Assembly (NCBI RefSeq): GCF_003850565.1
Contig: NZ_CP027706.1
Span: 1-64,000 of the forward strand
DNA from: Pseudomonas sessilinigenes
Lineage (GTDB): Bacteria > Pseudomonadota > Gammaproteobacteria > Pseudomonadales > Pseudomonadaceae
Reading direction: 5' to 3'
Length of the DNA stretch: 64,000 bases
Shown here: positions 11,201-20,193 of the stretch, in pieces
Numbering within the stretch: the first letter of the stretch is position 1
How the letters are laid out: each line of letters starts with the position of its first letter
Notes under the pieces: model-generated
The model's input: only the letters and a program-made list of their open reading frames with translations
Told to the model about the DNA's origin: nothing
Database searches by the model: none
Position numbers and translations under genes: made by a program

Positions 11201-13519
11201 ATGAGCGGGTCGAACCATCGGGCCGGGGACCGAGAGTCCACCCAGGCCCAGCAGCTGTTTCGTCGACTGGTACGGGAATGGTTGTGGGTCAGCCTGTTTC
11301 TGCTGCCGCTGACGGCGGCCTTGTCCCTGAGCCATGGGCTGGCCCTGAACAACTTGTTCTATGACCAGCTGCGGCGCTTCACTCCACTGCCGGTGGACCC
11401 GCGGATCCTGGTGGTGACCATCGATGACTACAGCCTCCAGCAACTGGGCCGCTGGCCCTGGCCGAGGGCGGTCCATGGCCAATTGCTGGACCGTCTCAGC
11501 AGTGCCGGGGCCAAGGGCGTGCTGTTCGATGTGATTCTCAGCGAGCCCGGCAGCACGGTGGAAAACGACACTCGCCTGGCCGCTGCGCTCTGTCGTGCTG
11601 GCAATGTGTTCCTGCCGGTACTGCGCGAAGGCGTGGCCCGTTATGGCCAGGACCTGGGCGAACTGTTGCCGGTACCGTTGTTGCGCAACTGTGCCCGTGG
11701 CCTGGGTCATATCAATGCCGAGGCCGATGCGGACGGCACGGTACGCAGCGTCTACCTGCGCGAAGGCCCGCAACAGGCGCCCCGGGCACAACTGACCTGG
11801 CTCCTGTACCAGCTCACCGAAGCCGAGCCTCTGTCCCCGCTCATGCCGGGCTCGGCCCTGCCGGAGGTCACCCAGGGCTGGCTGCGCAGCAACCCGGTGC
11901 GAATCCCCTTCATCAGCAAGGCTGCTGGTTTTCCAAGCGTGCCTTACGTCAGCGTATTGCGCGGTGAAGTCCCTCCGGAGCTGCTGCATGACCGGTTGGT
12001 ATTGGTGGGGTCCACGGCCCCTGGATTGGGGGATCGCTACGTGACTGCGCAATCCGGCAGCCAGGGTACGACTCCGGGGGTTGAGATCCAGGCCAACCTG
12101 CTCAATGGCTTGCTGCAGCATCGCAGCCTGGTCGCGTTGGGTGCGTGGCCGGGCGTGTTGTTATCCATGGCCCTGACCGCTGCCCTCCTTGGGCTGTTGC
12201 TGTGGCGTCCACGCCATGCCTTGTGGATAACCCTGGGTTGCATGGGCCTGGCATTGGCTGGGTCGGTATTGATGCTACGGCTGGGGTACTGGTGGTCGCC
12301 GGTGGCTAGCCTCCTGGGCATGCTGTTGGCGTACCTGATCTGGAACTGGCGTCGGCTGCGGGTGATCCTGGCTTATTTCGGCTGGGAGCTGGAACGCCTG
12401 GACAGCGAGCCCAAGGTACTGCCGGAGCGTCGACGCAACCAGCCGGCCACCGGGGATGTGCTGCAAGGGCAGATCATTGCCCTGGAGCAGGCCTTGAGCC
12501 GAACCCGGGACACCCGGCGTTTCATTGCCGACGGCCTGGAGTGCCTGCCGGTAGCGACCCTGATCGCTGATCCGGATGGCAAGATCCTGCTGGCCAACCG
12601 CAATGCCCGGGAAGTCTTCGCTCATTCGCTGGTGGGGCAAGCGCTGTTGCCGCAACTGGCTGCCCTGGGGTATCCGGGCCTGGCTGATTCGTCTCTCTAC
12701 CCTGCCCTCGCGCAATTGCCAGGGGTGGAGTTTCGCGATACCCAGCAACGCAGCCTGCGAGTGGAGCTGGCGCCGTTGCTGCCGGTGGACAGCGAAACCC
12801 CCATTGGCTGGTTGCTGAGCCTGACCGACCTGAGTGTCGAGCGTGATGCCGAGCAGCAGCGTGGAGTCTTGTTGCGGTTTTTATCCCACGACCTGCGTGC
12901 CCCCCACTCGGCGATCCTCGCCTTGCTGGATGTGCAGCAGCGCCAGCCATCGCTGCCCAAGCAGGTCTACGGGCAGATCGAACAACAGGTCCGCCGGGCG
13001 CTGACCTTGACCGAGGCTTTCGTGCAATTGGCCAAGGCCGAGTCGGAGGCTTATCAGTTCGAGCCGAGCATGTTCGCCATGCTGGTGCTGGATGCCTTCG
13101 ACCAGGCCACGACCTTGGCCCAGCTCAAGCACATTCATCTGCGCCACAGCCTGGACGAGCAGGCCGAGAGCCTGGTCCTGGCAGACCAGTCTCTGCTGAC
13201 TCGGGCACTGTTCAACCTGCTGGAGAACGCCATCAAGTACAGCCCGGAAGGTTCCACCGTGAGCGTGCAGGTCAGCTGCGCCGATGGCTGGTTGCGCTGC
13301 GAAGTCTGTGATGAAGGCCGGGGCATTGCTGCCGATGACCTGCCCCAGTTGTTCGGCCAGTACCAGCGCTTTGCCTCGGCCAAGGGCATCGAGGGCCTGG
13401 GACTGGGCCTGTCGATGGTCAAGGCGGTGATGGACCGCCACCAGGGGCATATCAGCTGCCGCAGCGTGGTGGGGCAAGGTTCATGTTTCGTTCTTGAGTT
13501 GCCCTTGCTGGAGGAATAA
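11201..13519 (+). CDS. CHASE2-domain membrane sensor histidine kinase
   Basis: The 772-residue kinase has an N-terminal membrane segment (about 24-42), a large periplasmic CHASE2 domain (about 45-300, with DDYSLQQLGRWPWPRA), three clustered membrane spans (about 305-385), a PAS-like domain (about 440-545), a HisKA domain with phospho-acceptor H563 (FLSHDLRAP) and an HATPase domain (N box LLENAIKYSP, G boxes DEGRGIA and GLGLGLS). AGG precedes the ATG. It follows the FecR-like gene and is closed by a terminator. CHASE2 ligands are largely unknown. The likely partner regulator is the OmpR-type protein at 7756-8484. Confidence 0.93.
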   Translation: MSGSNHRAGDRESTQAQQLFRRLVREWLWVSLFLLPLTAALSLSHGLALNNLFYDQLRRFTPLPVDPRILVVTIDDYSLQQLGRWPWPRAVHGQLLDRLSSAGAKGVLFDVILSEPGSTVENDTRLAAALCRAGNVFLPVLREGVARYGQDLGELLPVPLLRNCARGLGHINAEADADGTVRSVYLREGPQQAPRAQLTWLLYQLTEAEPLSPLMPGSALPEVTQGWLRSNPVRIPFISKAAGFPSVPYVSVLRGEVPPELLHDRLVLVGSTAPGLGDRYVTAQSGSQGTTPGVEIQANLLNGLLQHRSLVALGAWPGVLLSMALTAALLGLLLWRPRHALWITLGCMGLALAGSVLMLRLGYWWSPVASLLGMLLAYLIWNWRRLRVILAYFGWELERLDSEPKVLPERRRNQPATGDVLQGQIIALEQALSRTRDTRRFIADGLECLPVATLIADPDGKILLANRNAREVFAHSLVGQALLPQLAALGYPGLADSSLYPALAQLPGVEFRDTQQRSLRVELAPLLPVDSETPIGWLLSLTDLSVERDAEQQRGVLLRFLSHDLRAPHSAILALLDVQQRQPSLPKQVYGQIEQQVRRALTLTEAFVQLAKAESEAYQFEPSMFAMLVLDAFDQATTLAQLKHIHLRHSLDEQAESLVLADQSLLTRALFNLLENAIKYSPEGSTVSVQVSCADGWLRCEVCDEGRGIAADDLPQLFGQYQRFASAKGIEGLGLGLSMVKAVMDRHQGHISCRSVVGQGSCFVLELPLLEE

Positions 13520-13542
13520 GGGCCGAGGCGAGTATCCAAATG

Positions 13543-13570
13543 AAAAAGCCGGCCTCGAGGCCGGCTTTTT
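13543..13570. terminator. Rho-independent terminator after sensor kinase
   Basis: AAAAAGCCGGCC-TCGA-GGCCGGCTTTTT is a perfect palindrome with flanking A and T runs. It can terminate the FecR-kinase transcript and also works symmetrically for the converging plsC gene. Confidence 0.92.
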
Positions 13571-13698
13571 CTTGGGTGTAAAACTTATGCACGTTTTTCC
13601 GTATTTTATTAGCTTAGGAAATATGCATATAAATCAGTGATTTATATCTTGATATGGATCGCTATACGAAAAATCGTGCACAGGTTATCCACAGAAGT
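13571..13698. other. AT-rich intergenic segment with a perfect DnaA box
   Basis: The stretch between the kinase terminator and the 3' end of plsC is markedly AT-rich (TATTTTATTAGC, ATATGCATATAAATC, TTATATC). It carries a perfect DnaA box TTATCCACA at 13685-13693, and TTATGCACG at 13586 is a one-base variant of the relaxed box. No gene is visible. Confidence 0.6.
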
Positions 13699-14469
13699 TC
13701 ATACAGCAACCTTATCCGCGGCAGCGTCCAATGGTGGCAATGAGCCCATGTCGCGCTGGGCCTGTTCGTTCCAGGCCGCCACCCGGTCGTTGAGCTCGGC
13801 GATGGCCCGAGGACCGTTGCCTTCGGCGTACATGGGCGCGCCAATGGTCACGGTGATGGTCCCGGCTCGCTTGCTCCAGCCCGTCTTGGGCCAGAACTTG
13901 CCTGCGTTGTGGGCAATCGGCAGTACCGGCAGGTCGGCGTTCACCGCCAGGGCGCTGCCGCTGCGGGAGAATTTGCCCACCTGGCCGTACGGCACACGGG
14001 TACCTTCGGGAAAGATCAGTACCCAGACATTGTCCTTGAGCAACTCATCGCCCTTGCTCGCTACTTGCTTGAGTGCCGCCTTGGGATTGTCCCGGTCGAT
14101 GGCGATCGGGCGCAGCATGGCCATGGCCCAGCCGAAGAACGGTACATACAGCAGCTCGCGCTTGAGTACCTGGCTCAGCGGCTCGAAATAAGCCGAGAGA
14201 AAGAAGGTCTCCCAGGTGCTCTGGTGGTTCGAGACGATCACGCAAGGTCGCTCAGGAATGTTCTGGGCGCCCTTCACTTCCACGCGAATATCCAGGAAGA
14301 CCTTGGTCAACCACAGGGCGCAGCGGCACCAGTAGACGTTGATGAAGCGATAGCGCCTCTTGAAAGGCAGGAACGGCGCGATGAAAAAGCTCAGGGAGCA
14401 CCACAGCAAGGCGCTGGTGCCCAGCAGCAGGTAAAAGAAAAAGGTTCTGATGGCCTGCAGGATCGACAT
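13699..14469 (-). CDS. plsC: 1-acyl-sn-glycerol-3-phosphate acyltransferase
   Basis: This 256-residue inner-membrane enzyme acylates lysophosphatidic acid to phosphatidic acid. It has an N-terminal membrane helix (AIRTFFFYLLLGTSALLW), the catalytic motif NHQSTWETF (HX4-E variant of HX4D), a FPEGTR substrate-binding motif and the LPVLPIAHN strand. The start MSILQAIR at 14469 is chosen to match the usual family start. An upstream in-frame ATG at 14493 adds eight residues and has a slightly better purine-rich leader. It equals the gene that follows gyrB directly in P. aeruginosa. Here an accessory block of about 7 kb lies between. Confidence 0.93.
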   Translation of the reverse strand: MSILQAIRTFFFYLLLGTSALLWCSLSFFIAPFLPFKRRYRFINVYWCRCALWLTKVFLDIRVEVKGAQNIPERPCVIVSNHQSTWETFFLSAYFEPLSQVLKRELLYVPFFGWAMAMLRPIAIDRDNPKAALKQVASKGDELLKDNVWVLIFPEGTRVPYGQVGKFSRSGSALAVNADLPVLPIAHNAGKFWPKTGWSKRAGTITVTIGAPMYAEGNGPRAIAELNDRVAAWNEQAQRDMGSLPPLDAAADKVAV

Positions 14470-14551
14470 AGCGGCATTTACCATTGCGGGCATGCCCGCC
14501 TGTTAAAAAGCGCTCTCCCGAACAGTCCTTGGTCAGGATGCCAGAAGGGGC

Positions 14552-15085
14552 CTAATTGTGGATAAGTTCAGCGGCAATGGCCGCCAGGTCGTCAAAAATC
14601 AAGGTGCCTACCGGCAGGGTTTTGCCCAGGGTCTTTTCGCCTTTTCCGGTCTTTACCAATATGGGCTGACAATCGACGGCTTTTGCCGCCTCCAGGTCAC
14701 TGAGACTGTCACCGACAAACCATAGACCGTTCAGGCCGGTCCCGTAGTGTTCGGCAATGGTTCGCAGCATGCCAGGCTTGGGTTTGCGGCAATCGCAGCC
14801 CTCATCCGGCCCGTGGGGACAGTAGACGATCAGCCCGACCTCCCCACCCTGCTGCGCTACCAGCTCGCGCAGGCGTGCGTGCATGGCATCGAGGGTGGCC
14901 AGGTCGTAGTAGCCGCGGGCAATGCCGGACTGGTTGGTAGCTACCGCTACCGTCCAGCCGGCCTTGCTCAGCTGTGCAATGGCTTCGATCGAGCCGGGGA
15001 GTGGAATCCACTCCGCTACCGATTTGATGTAGGCATCGGAGTCATGATTGATCACGCCGTCCCGATCGAGTATCAGCAGTTTCAC
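14552..15085 (-). CDS. gmhB: D-glycero-beta-D-manno-heptose-1,7-bisphosphate 7-phosphatase
   Basis: This 177-residue HAD-superfamily enzyme dephosphorylates heptose bisphosphate on the route to ADP-heptose for the LPS inner core. It shows the nucleophile motif DRDGVIN at residues 7-13, the TNQSGIARG loop, a Cys/His zinc knuckle (CPHGPDEGCDCRKPKPG) typical of GmhB, and the distal GDSLSDLEAA acid motif. It lies 17 bp downstream of glyS on the same strand, so it is probably in the glyQ-glyS-gmhB-plsC operon. Its last codons contain a perfect DnaA box (14557-14565). Confidence 0.95.
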   Translation of the reverse strand: MKLLILDRDGVINHDSDAYIKSVAEWIPLPGSIEAIAQLSKAGWTVAVATNQSGIARGYYDLATLDAMHARLRELVAQQGGEVGLIVYCPHGPDEGCDCRKPKPGMLRTIAEHYGTGLNGLWFVGDSLSDLEAAKAVDCQPILVKTGKGEKTLGKTLPVGTLIFDDLAAIAAELIHN

Positions 15086-15102
15086 AGCAATTCCTTACCT
15101 GA

Positions 15103-17157
15103 TCAGCTCAGTACCGAAATATCGGCCACGCCCAGGAACAGGCCGCGCAGCCGTGCCAGCAGTGCATAGCGGTTGGCCCGTACATTGGCATCTTCGGCAT
15201 TGACCATCACCGCCTCGAAGAAGGCATCCACCGGCTCGCGCAGGGCGGCCAGGCGAGCCAGGGTCTCGCTGTACTGGCGGGCTGCGGCCATGGGCTGGAC
15301 AGCCTGGTCCGCTTGCTGGATCGCCGAGTACAGGGAGAACTCGTTGGCGTTGTCGAAGTACTTGGCCTCGACGGTGGTCGGTACATTGCCTTCGATCTTG
15401 CTCAGCAGGTTCGACACACGCTTGTTCACCGCGGCCAGGGCAGCGGCTTCCGGCAGCTTGCGGAAGGCCTGCACGGCCTGTACGCGCTGGTCGAAGTCCA
15501 GGGCCGAACCCGGCTTCAGGGCGCGGACCGACAGGTAGGTGGCCACGTCCACGCCTTCGTCTTCGTAGCGTGCACGCAGGCGGTCGAAGATGAACTCCAG
15601 TACCTGCTCGGCCAGGCCGGCAGCCTTGACCTTGCTGCCGAAGGCACCGACGGCGAAGGTCACCGCTTCGTTCAGGTCGAGGTCGAACTTCTTCTCGATC
15701 AGGATCCGCAACACACCCAGGGCCGCACGGCGCAAGGCGTAGGGGTCCTTGCTACCGGTCGGCAGCATGCCGATGCCGAAGATGCCCACCAGGGTATCGA
15801 GCTTGTCGGCGATGGCCACGGCGGCACCGGTCACGGTGCTTGGCAGCTCGGCGCCGGCGCCACGGGGCATGTACTGCTCGTTCAGGGCCAGGGCCACGTC
15901 TTGCGGCTCGCCATCATTGAGGGCGTAGTAGTAGCCGGCGATGCCTTGCATCTCGGGGAACTCGCCGACCATCTCGGTGGCCAGGTCGCACTTGGAGAGG
16001 ATACCGGCACGGGCTGCGCGCTGGGCGTCGCCACCGATACGCGGGGCAATGAAGGCGGCCAGCTTGGAAACACGCTCGGCCTTGTCGTAGACGCTGCCCA
16101 GCTTCTCCTGGAAAACCACGTTCTGCAGGCGCTGGTTGAAGTCCTCGAGTTTCTGCTTCTTGTCTTGCTTGAAGAAGAACTCGGCGTCGGTCAGGCGTGG
16201 GCGCACGACTTTCTCGTTGCCCTCGATGATCTGGCGCGGGTCCTTGCTCTCGATGTTGGCCACGGTGATGAAGCGCGGCAGCAGCTTGCCGTCCACGTCC
16301 AGCAGGCAGAAGTACTTCTGGTTGTCCTGCATGGTGGTGATCAGGGCTTCCTGGGGCACTTCCAGGAACCGCTCCTCGAACGAGCACACCAGCGGTACCG
16401 GCCACTCCACCAGGGCGGTGACTTCGTCCAGCAGGTCGGCCGGGACGATGGCGGTGCCTTCCTGCATGCGCGCCAGTTCCTCGGTGCGCTTGCTGATCAG
16501 CTCGCGGCGCTCGTTGGCGTCGGCCAGCACGTAGGCGGCGCGCAGGTCGGCCAGGTAGTTGGCCGGCGCGGTGATGCGCACGCTCTCTGGGTGGTGGAAG
16601 CGATGGCCACGGGAGTCACGGCCGGCCTTCTGGGCCAGGATGGTGCAGTCGATGACCTCATCGCCCAGGAGCATGACCAGCCACTGGGTCGGACGCACGA
16701 ACTCTTCCTTGCGCGCAGCCCAGCGCATGCGCTTGGGAATCGGCAGGTCGTTGAGCGAGTCCTCGACGATGGTCGGCAGCAGGCTGGCGGTCGGCTTGCC
16801 CTTGATGCTCTGGCTGTAGCGCAGCTTCGGGCCGCTCTGGTCGATCTCGCTGAGGTCCACGCCGCACTTCTTGGCAAAGCCCAGGGCCGCCTGGGTCGGG
16901 TTGCCCTCGGCATCGAAGGCGGCCTGGCGCGGTGGACCGTCGAGGTTGACGCTGCGGTCCGGCTGTTGGGTCGCCAGTTGGGTGATCAGCACTGCCAGGC
17001 GCCGTGGCGCGGCGTAGACGTGCTTGGCTTCAAAGCTCAGGCCAGCGCTCTGCAGGCCTTTTTCGATGCCGGCCAGGAAGGCTTCGGCCAGGGTGCCCAG
17101 GGCCTTGGGTGGCAGTTCTTCAGTGCCCAGTTCAACCAGAAAATCTTGCGCACTCAT
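15103..17157 (-). CDS. glyS: Glycine-tRNA ligase beta subunit
   Basis: GlyS is the large (684-residue) subunit of the bacterial alpha2beta2 glycyl-tRNA synthetase and contributes tRNA recognition. The N terminus ([20 protein letters not shown]) and the C-terminal DALR-like anticodon-binding region (about 570-680) are typical, and the length is normal. Its ATG overlaps the glyQ TGA by 4 bp (ATGA), giving tight coupling so that subunits are made in balance. Confidence 0.98.
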   Translation of the reverse strand: MSAQDFLVELGTEELPPKALGTLAEAFLAGIEKGLQSAGLSFEAKHVYAAPRRLAVLITQLATQQPDRSVNLDGPPRQAAFDAEGNPTQAALGFAKKCGVDLSEIDQSGPKLRYSQSIKGKPTASLLPTIVEDSLNDLPIPKRMRWAARKEEFVRPTQWLVMLLGDEVIDCTILAQKAGRDSRGHRFHHPESVRITAPANYLADLRAAYVLADANERRELISKRTEELARMQEGTAIVPADLLDEVTALVEWPVPLVCSFEERFLEVPQEALITTMQDNQKYFCLLDVDGKLLPRFITVANIESKDPRQIIEGNEKVVRPRLTDAEFFFKQDKKQKLEDFNQRLQNVVFQEKLGSVYDKAERVSKLAAFIAPRIGGDAQRAARAGILSKCDLATEMVGEFPEMQGIAGYYYALNDGEPQDVALALNEQYMPRGAGAELPSTVTGAAVAIADKLDTLVGIFGIGMLPTGSKDPYALRRAALGVLRILIEKKFDLDLNEAVTFAVGAFGSKVKAAGLAEQVLEFIFDRLRARYEDEGVDVATYLSVRALKPGSALDFDQRVQAVQAFRKLPEAAALAAVNKRVSNLLSKIEGNVPTTVEAKYFDNANEFSLYSAIQQADQAVQPMAAARQYSETLARLAALREPVDAFFEAVMVNAEDANVRANRYALLARLRGLFLGVADISVLS

Positions 17158-18107
17158 TGTGCCGCCTCCAACTTAGCCAACACTTCATCACGCAGGTCCG
17201 GGGTCGCCATCGGGAAGCCCAGCTTGGCACGGGCCAGCAGGTAGGCTTGCGCGACGGAACGCGCCAGGGTGCGCACACGCAGGATGTACTGCTGGCGCGC
17301 GGTTACCGAGATGGCCCGGCGTGCATCCAGCAGGTTGAAGGTGTGCGAGGCCTTGAGGACCATTTCATAGCTCGGCAACGGCAGCGGCTGGTCCAGTTCG
17401 ATCAGGCGCTTGGCTTCGCTTTCGTAGAAATCGAACAGTTCGAACAGCTTCTCGACGTTGGCGTGCTCGAAGTTGTAGGTCGACTGTTCCACTTCGTTCT
17501 GGTGGAACACGTCGCCGTAGGTGACCTTGCCGAATGGGCCGTCAGCCCAGACCAGGTCGTAGACCGAATCCACGCCCTGCAGGTACATGGCCAGGCGCTC
17601 CAGGCCGTAGGTGATTTCGCCGGTCACCGGGTAGCACTCGATGCCGCCAGCTTGCTGGAAGTAGGTGAACTGGGTCACTTCCATGCCGTTGAGCCAGACT
17701 TCCCAACCCAGGCCCCAGGCGCCCAGGGTCGGCGATTCCCAGTTGTCCTCGACGAAACGGATGTCATGCACCAGCGGGTCCAGGCCCACGTGCTTGAGCG
17801 AGCCCAGGTACAGCTCCTGGAAGTTCTCGGGGTTGGGCTTGAGGACCACCTGGAACTGGTAGTAGTGCTGCAGGCGGTTGGGGTTCTCGCCGTAGCGGCC
17901 GTCAGTGGGGCGGCGGCTTGGCTGCACGTAGGCGGCATTCCAGGTTTCCGGGCCGATGGCCCGCAGGAATGTAGCGGTGTGGAAAGTGCCGGCGCCTACT
18001 TCCATATCGTAGGGCTGAAGTACCACACAACCTTGCTCGGCCCAGTATTGCTGGAGGGCGAGGATCAAGTCTTGGAAGGTACGCACGGCTGGCGTAGGCT
18101 GGCTCAC
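17154..18107 (-). CDS. glyQ: Glycine-tRNA ligase alpha subunit
   Basis: GlyQ is the catalytic class II subunit of glycyl-tRNA synthetase. The sequence has [20 protein letters not shown] near the N terminus and the [20 protein letters not shown] segment characteristic of the family. The second GTG (18107), giving [10 protein letters not shown] and 317 residues, is preferred because AGGTG lies six bases upstream. A GTG at 18116 would overlap that ribosome binding site. It heads the operon that continues with glyS. Confidence 0.97.
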   Translation of the reverse strand: MSQPTPAVRTFQDLILALQQYWAEQGCVVLQPYDMEVGAGTFHTATFLRAIGPETWNAAYVQPSRRPTDGRYGENPNRLQHYYQFQVVLKPNPENFQELYLGSLKHVGLDPLVHDIRFVEDNWESPTLGAWGLGWEVWLNGMEVTQFTYFQQAGGIECYPVTGEITYGLERLAMYLQGVDSVYDLVWADGPFGKVTYGDVFHQNEVEQSTYNFEHANVEKLFELFDFYESEAKRLIELDQPLPLPSYEMVLKASHTFNLLDARRAISVTARQQYILRVRTLARSVAQAYLLARAKLGFPMATPDLRDEVLAKLEAAQ

Positions 18108-18188
18108 GAAATTCACCTGTTACTTGGGCTGCGATTTAAGGAGCGGGAGTATACCCGATTCAGTCCTGCGCACGCCCCCTGGAGCCTT

Positions 18189-18749
18189 ATGCCACGCTGC
18201 TTTTGGTGTACCGATGATCCGCTGTACATGGCTTATCACGATCAGGAGTGGGGCGTGCCGCTGCGCGATGGGCAGCGCTTGTTCGAGTTGTTATTGCTCG
18301 AAGGGTTCCAGGCCGGGTTGTCATGGATCACTGTGCTGAAGAAGCGCGAGCATTATCGACAAGTGCTGTTCGGCTTCGATGTGCAGCGGGTGGCGCAGAT
18401 GAGCGATGCCGAGATCGAGGACCTGATGCAGGATCCGGGCATCATCCGCAACCGCCTCAAGCTCGAGGCCGCACGGCGCAATGCCCAGGCCTGGCTGGAG
18501 CTGGACGATCCGGTGGCGTTCCTCTGGTCCTTCGTCGGTGGTGTGCCCAAGGTCAACCATTTCGCCGATCGCAGCGAGGTCCCGGCGGTGACGCCCGAGG
18601 CCGAGGCCATGAGCCGTGGCCTGCGCAAGGCCGGTTTCACCTTCGTCGGCCCGACCATCTGCTACGCCCTGATGCAGGCCTCGGGCATGGTCATGGACCA
18701 CACCCGCGACTGCGATCGCTACCCCAGCCTCAGCTCCCCGGTGCCATGA
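18189..18749 (+). CDS. tag: DNA-3-methyladenine glycosylase I
   Basis: Tag is a cytosolic base-excision repair enzyme that removes 3-methyladenine. The 186-residue protein shows the Tag zinc site: C4 and H17 near the N terminus (PRCFWCTDDPLYMAYHDQEWG) and the C-terminal HTRDC (H171, C175). The helix-hairpin-helix region around DPGIIRNRLKLEAARRNA is present. It is transcribed divergently from glyQ, with 81 bp between the starts. A longer upstream open frame is the antisense of glyQ and glyS. Confidence 0.96.
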   Translation: MPRCFWCTDDPLYMAYHDQEWGVPLRDGQRLFELLLLEGFQAGLSWITVLKKREHYRQVLFGFDVQRVAQMSDAEIEDLMQDPGIIRNRLKLEAARRNAQAWLELDDPVAFLWSFVGGVPKVNHFADRSEVPAVTPEAEAMSRGLRKAGFTFVGPTICYALMQASGMVMDHTRDCDRYPSLSSPVP

Positions 18750-18839
18750 GCGCCATGGCAGGCGCTTTCGCACAGGCGCCGATGGCCGGTTAGAATAGCC
18801 GGCTGCGACTAGGCCATGACCAAGAGATCAGGAGTCATC

Positions 18840-18848
18840 TGTGGATAA
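18840..18848 (-). promoter_or_regulatory. DnaA box overlapping the htrB start codon
   Basis: TGTGGATAA begins one base before the GTG start (18841) of the lipid A acyltransferase gene, so the box forms the first codons (GTG GAT AAG). DnaA bound here would sit on the translation start and could act as a roadblock. This is inference. Confidence 0.55.
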
Positions 18849-19728
18849 GTTCAAAGGCGCCCTGCTGGTGGGAGCCCTGCGGTTGTTTGCCCTGCTGCCC
18901 TGGCGCGCGGTGCAGGCGGTCGGCGCGGCCATCGGCTGGATCATGTGGAAGACGCCCAACCGCTCCCGCGAGGTGGTGCGCATCAACCTGGCCAAGTGTT
19001 TTCCCCAGATGGACCCCGCCGAGCGCGAGCGTTTGGTCGGGCAGAGCCTGAAAGACATCGGCAAATCCCTGACCGAAAGTGCCTGTGCCTGGATCTGGCC
19101 GGCCGAGCGCTCCATTGCCCTGGTGCGTGAAGTCGAGGGCCTGGAGGTGCTCCAGGAGGCCCTGGCCTCGGGCAAGGGCGTGGTGGGCATCACCAGCCAC
19201 CTGGGCAACTGGGAAGTGCTGAACCACTTCTACTGCAGCCAGTGCAAACCGATCATTTTCTACCGTCCACCCAAGCTCAAGGCCGTGGACGAGCTGTTGC
19301 GCAAGCAGCGGGTACAGCTGGGCAATCGCGTGGCGGCCTCTACCAAGGAAGGCATCCTCAGCGTCATCAAGGAAGTACGCAAGGGCGGCTCGGTGGGCAT
19401 TCCCGCCGACCCGGAACCGGCTGAATCCGCAGGTATCTTCGTGCCCTTCTTCGCCACCCAGGCGCTGACCAGCAAGTTCGTGCCCAACATGCTGGCCGGC
19501 GGCAAGGCGGTCGGCGTGTTCCTGCACGCCCTGCGCCTGCCCGATGGCTCGGGCTACAAGGTGATCCTCGAAGCGGCCCCGGAAGACATGTACAGCACCG
19601 ACACCGAGGTGTCCTGTGCGGCCATGAGCAAAGTGGTCGAGCGCTACGTGGCGGCTTATCCGAGCCAGTACATGTGGAGCATGAAGCGTTTCAAGAAGCG
19701 TCCGCCCGGAGAGGCGCGCTGGTACTGA
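18841..19728 (+). CDS. htrB: Lipid A biosynthesis lauroyl-type acyltransferase
   Basis: This 295-residue inner-membrane protein of the LpxL/HtrB/MsbB family adds secondary acyl chains to lipid A. It has an N-terminal membrane helix (ALLVGALRLFALLPWRAVQAVGAA) and the catalytic motif HLGNWEVLNHF (HX4-E). Downstream it has the conserved GSVGIPADPEPAESAGIFVPFF region and an MWSMKRFKKRPPGE C terminus. The start is GTG at 18841, after AGGAG. P. aeruginosa has two such enzymes and this position matches PA0011. A PilZ gene follows, separated by a DnaA-box inverted repeat. Confidence 0.93.
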   Translation: MDKFKGALLVGALRLFALLPWRAVQAVGAAIGWIMWKTPNRSREVVRINLAKCFPQMDPAERERLVGQSLKDIGKSLTESACAWIWPAERSIALVREVEGLEVLQEALASGKGVVGITSHLGNWEVLNHFYCSQCKPIIFYRPPKLKAVDELLRKQRVQLGNRVAASTKEGILSVIKEVRKGGSVGIPADPEPAESAGIFVPFFATQALTSKFVPNMLAGGKAVGVFLHALRLPDGSGYKVILEAAPEDMYSTDTEVSCAAMSKVVERYVAAYPSQYMWSMKRFKKRPPGEARWY

Positions 19729-19743
19729 CAGAGCTGGCACGGT

Positions 19744-19777
19744 CTGTGGATAACCCCCTTCCAGGTGTTATCCACAG
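19744..19777. repeat. Inverted repeat of two perfect DnaA boxes
   Basis: CTGTGGATAAC (19744-19754) and GTTATCCACAG (19767-19777) form an inverted repeat with 11-bp arms and a 12-bp spacer, each arm holding a perfect DnaA box. It lies between htrB and the PilZ gene, 24 bp before the PilZ ATG. It could be a DnaA-responsive operator, a DnaA-titration site or an RNA hairpin, though no T-run follows. Confidence 0.85.
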
Positions 19778-19800
19778 CACACTGGAGAAGGGCGCAGAAG

Positions 19801-20040
19801 ATGTCCGATCACCGCAAGTCGTTTCGTATCAAGATTTCCCACGAAAGCATCGGCGAATGCCTGGGGCAGACCCGCAACCTGTCGGCCAGCGGGGTCTATG
19901 TGCAAAGCCCGCAGTTGGCCCGCCTGTCCAAGGGCGCGGTGGTTTTCGGCCAGGTGCAGGGACTGCCGGTGGCTGCACCGCGGGTACGCATGGAAGTGGT
20001 GCAGGTGGACGCCGAAGGAATCGCCTTGCGCTATCTCTGA
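19801..20040 (+). CDS. Small PilZ-domain protein
   Basis: This 79-residue single-domain PilZ protein (MSDHRKSFRIKISHES) contains both cyclic-di-GMP contact motifs: RxxxR (R5-R9, RKSFR) and the NLSASG form of (D/N)xSxxG near residue 28. PilZ domains bind c-di-GMP and act as adaptors in motility or exopolysaccharide control. The ATG at 19801 after GGAGAAGG is chosen. An upstream ATG at 19765 lies within the DnaA-box inverted repeat and is less likely. It is followed by a 141-bp repeat element. Confidence 0.88.
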   Translation: MSDHRKSFRIKISHESIGECLGQTRNLSASGVYVQSPQLARLSKGAVVFGQVQGLPVAAPRVRMEVVQVDAEGIALRYL

Positions 20041-20046
20041 GCCCGG

Positions 20047-20187
20047 CCCTGTAGCCGCTGCCGAGCCCGCGAGGCTGCGAAAAGGGCCGCAGGGCCTTGC
20101 TTGGCGGTCTTTCGCTGAGCCTTTGGTGATCTTGAGAGCCCCCGCGAACATTCCGCTCGTTCGCCGCCTGTGGCAGCGGCTACAGGG
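20047..20187. repeat. 141-bp element with 16-bp terminal inverted repeats
   Basis: CCCTGTAGCCGCTGCC at 20047-20062 is exactly complementary to GGCAGCGGCTACAGGG at 20172-20187. The interior is GC-rich and has short palindromes (GGCCGCAGGGCC). It fits a REPIN or MITE-like non-autonomous repeat of the kind scattered in P. fluorescens genomes, sitting between the convergent PilZ and TPR genes. No transposase is inside. Confidence 0.8.
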
Positions 20188-20193
20188 TGATGG

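Noticed and set aside
13637..14565. Plus-strand open frames across plsC
   Set aside because: Antisense shadows of the plsC coding sequence.
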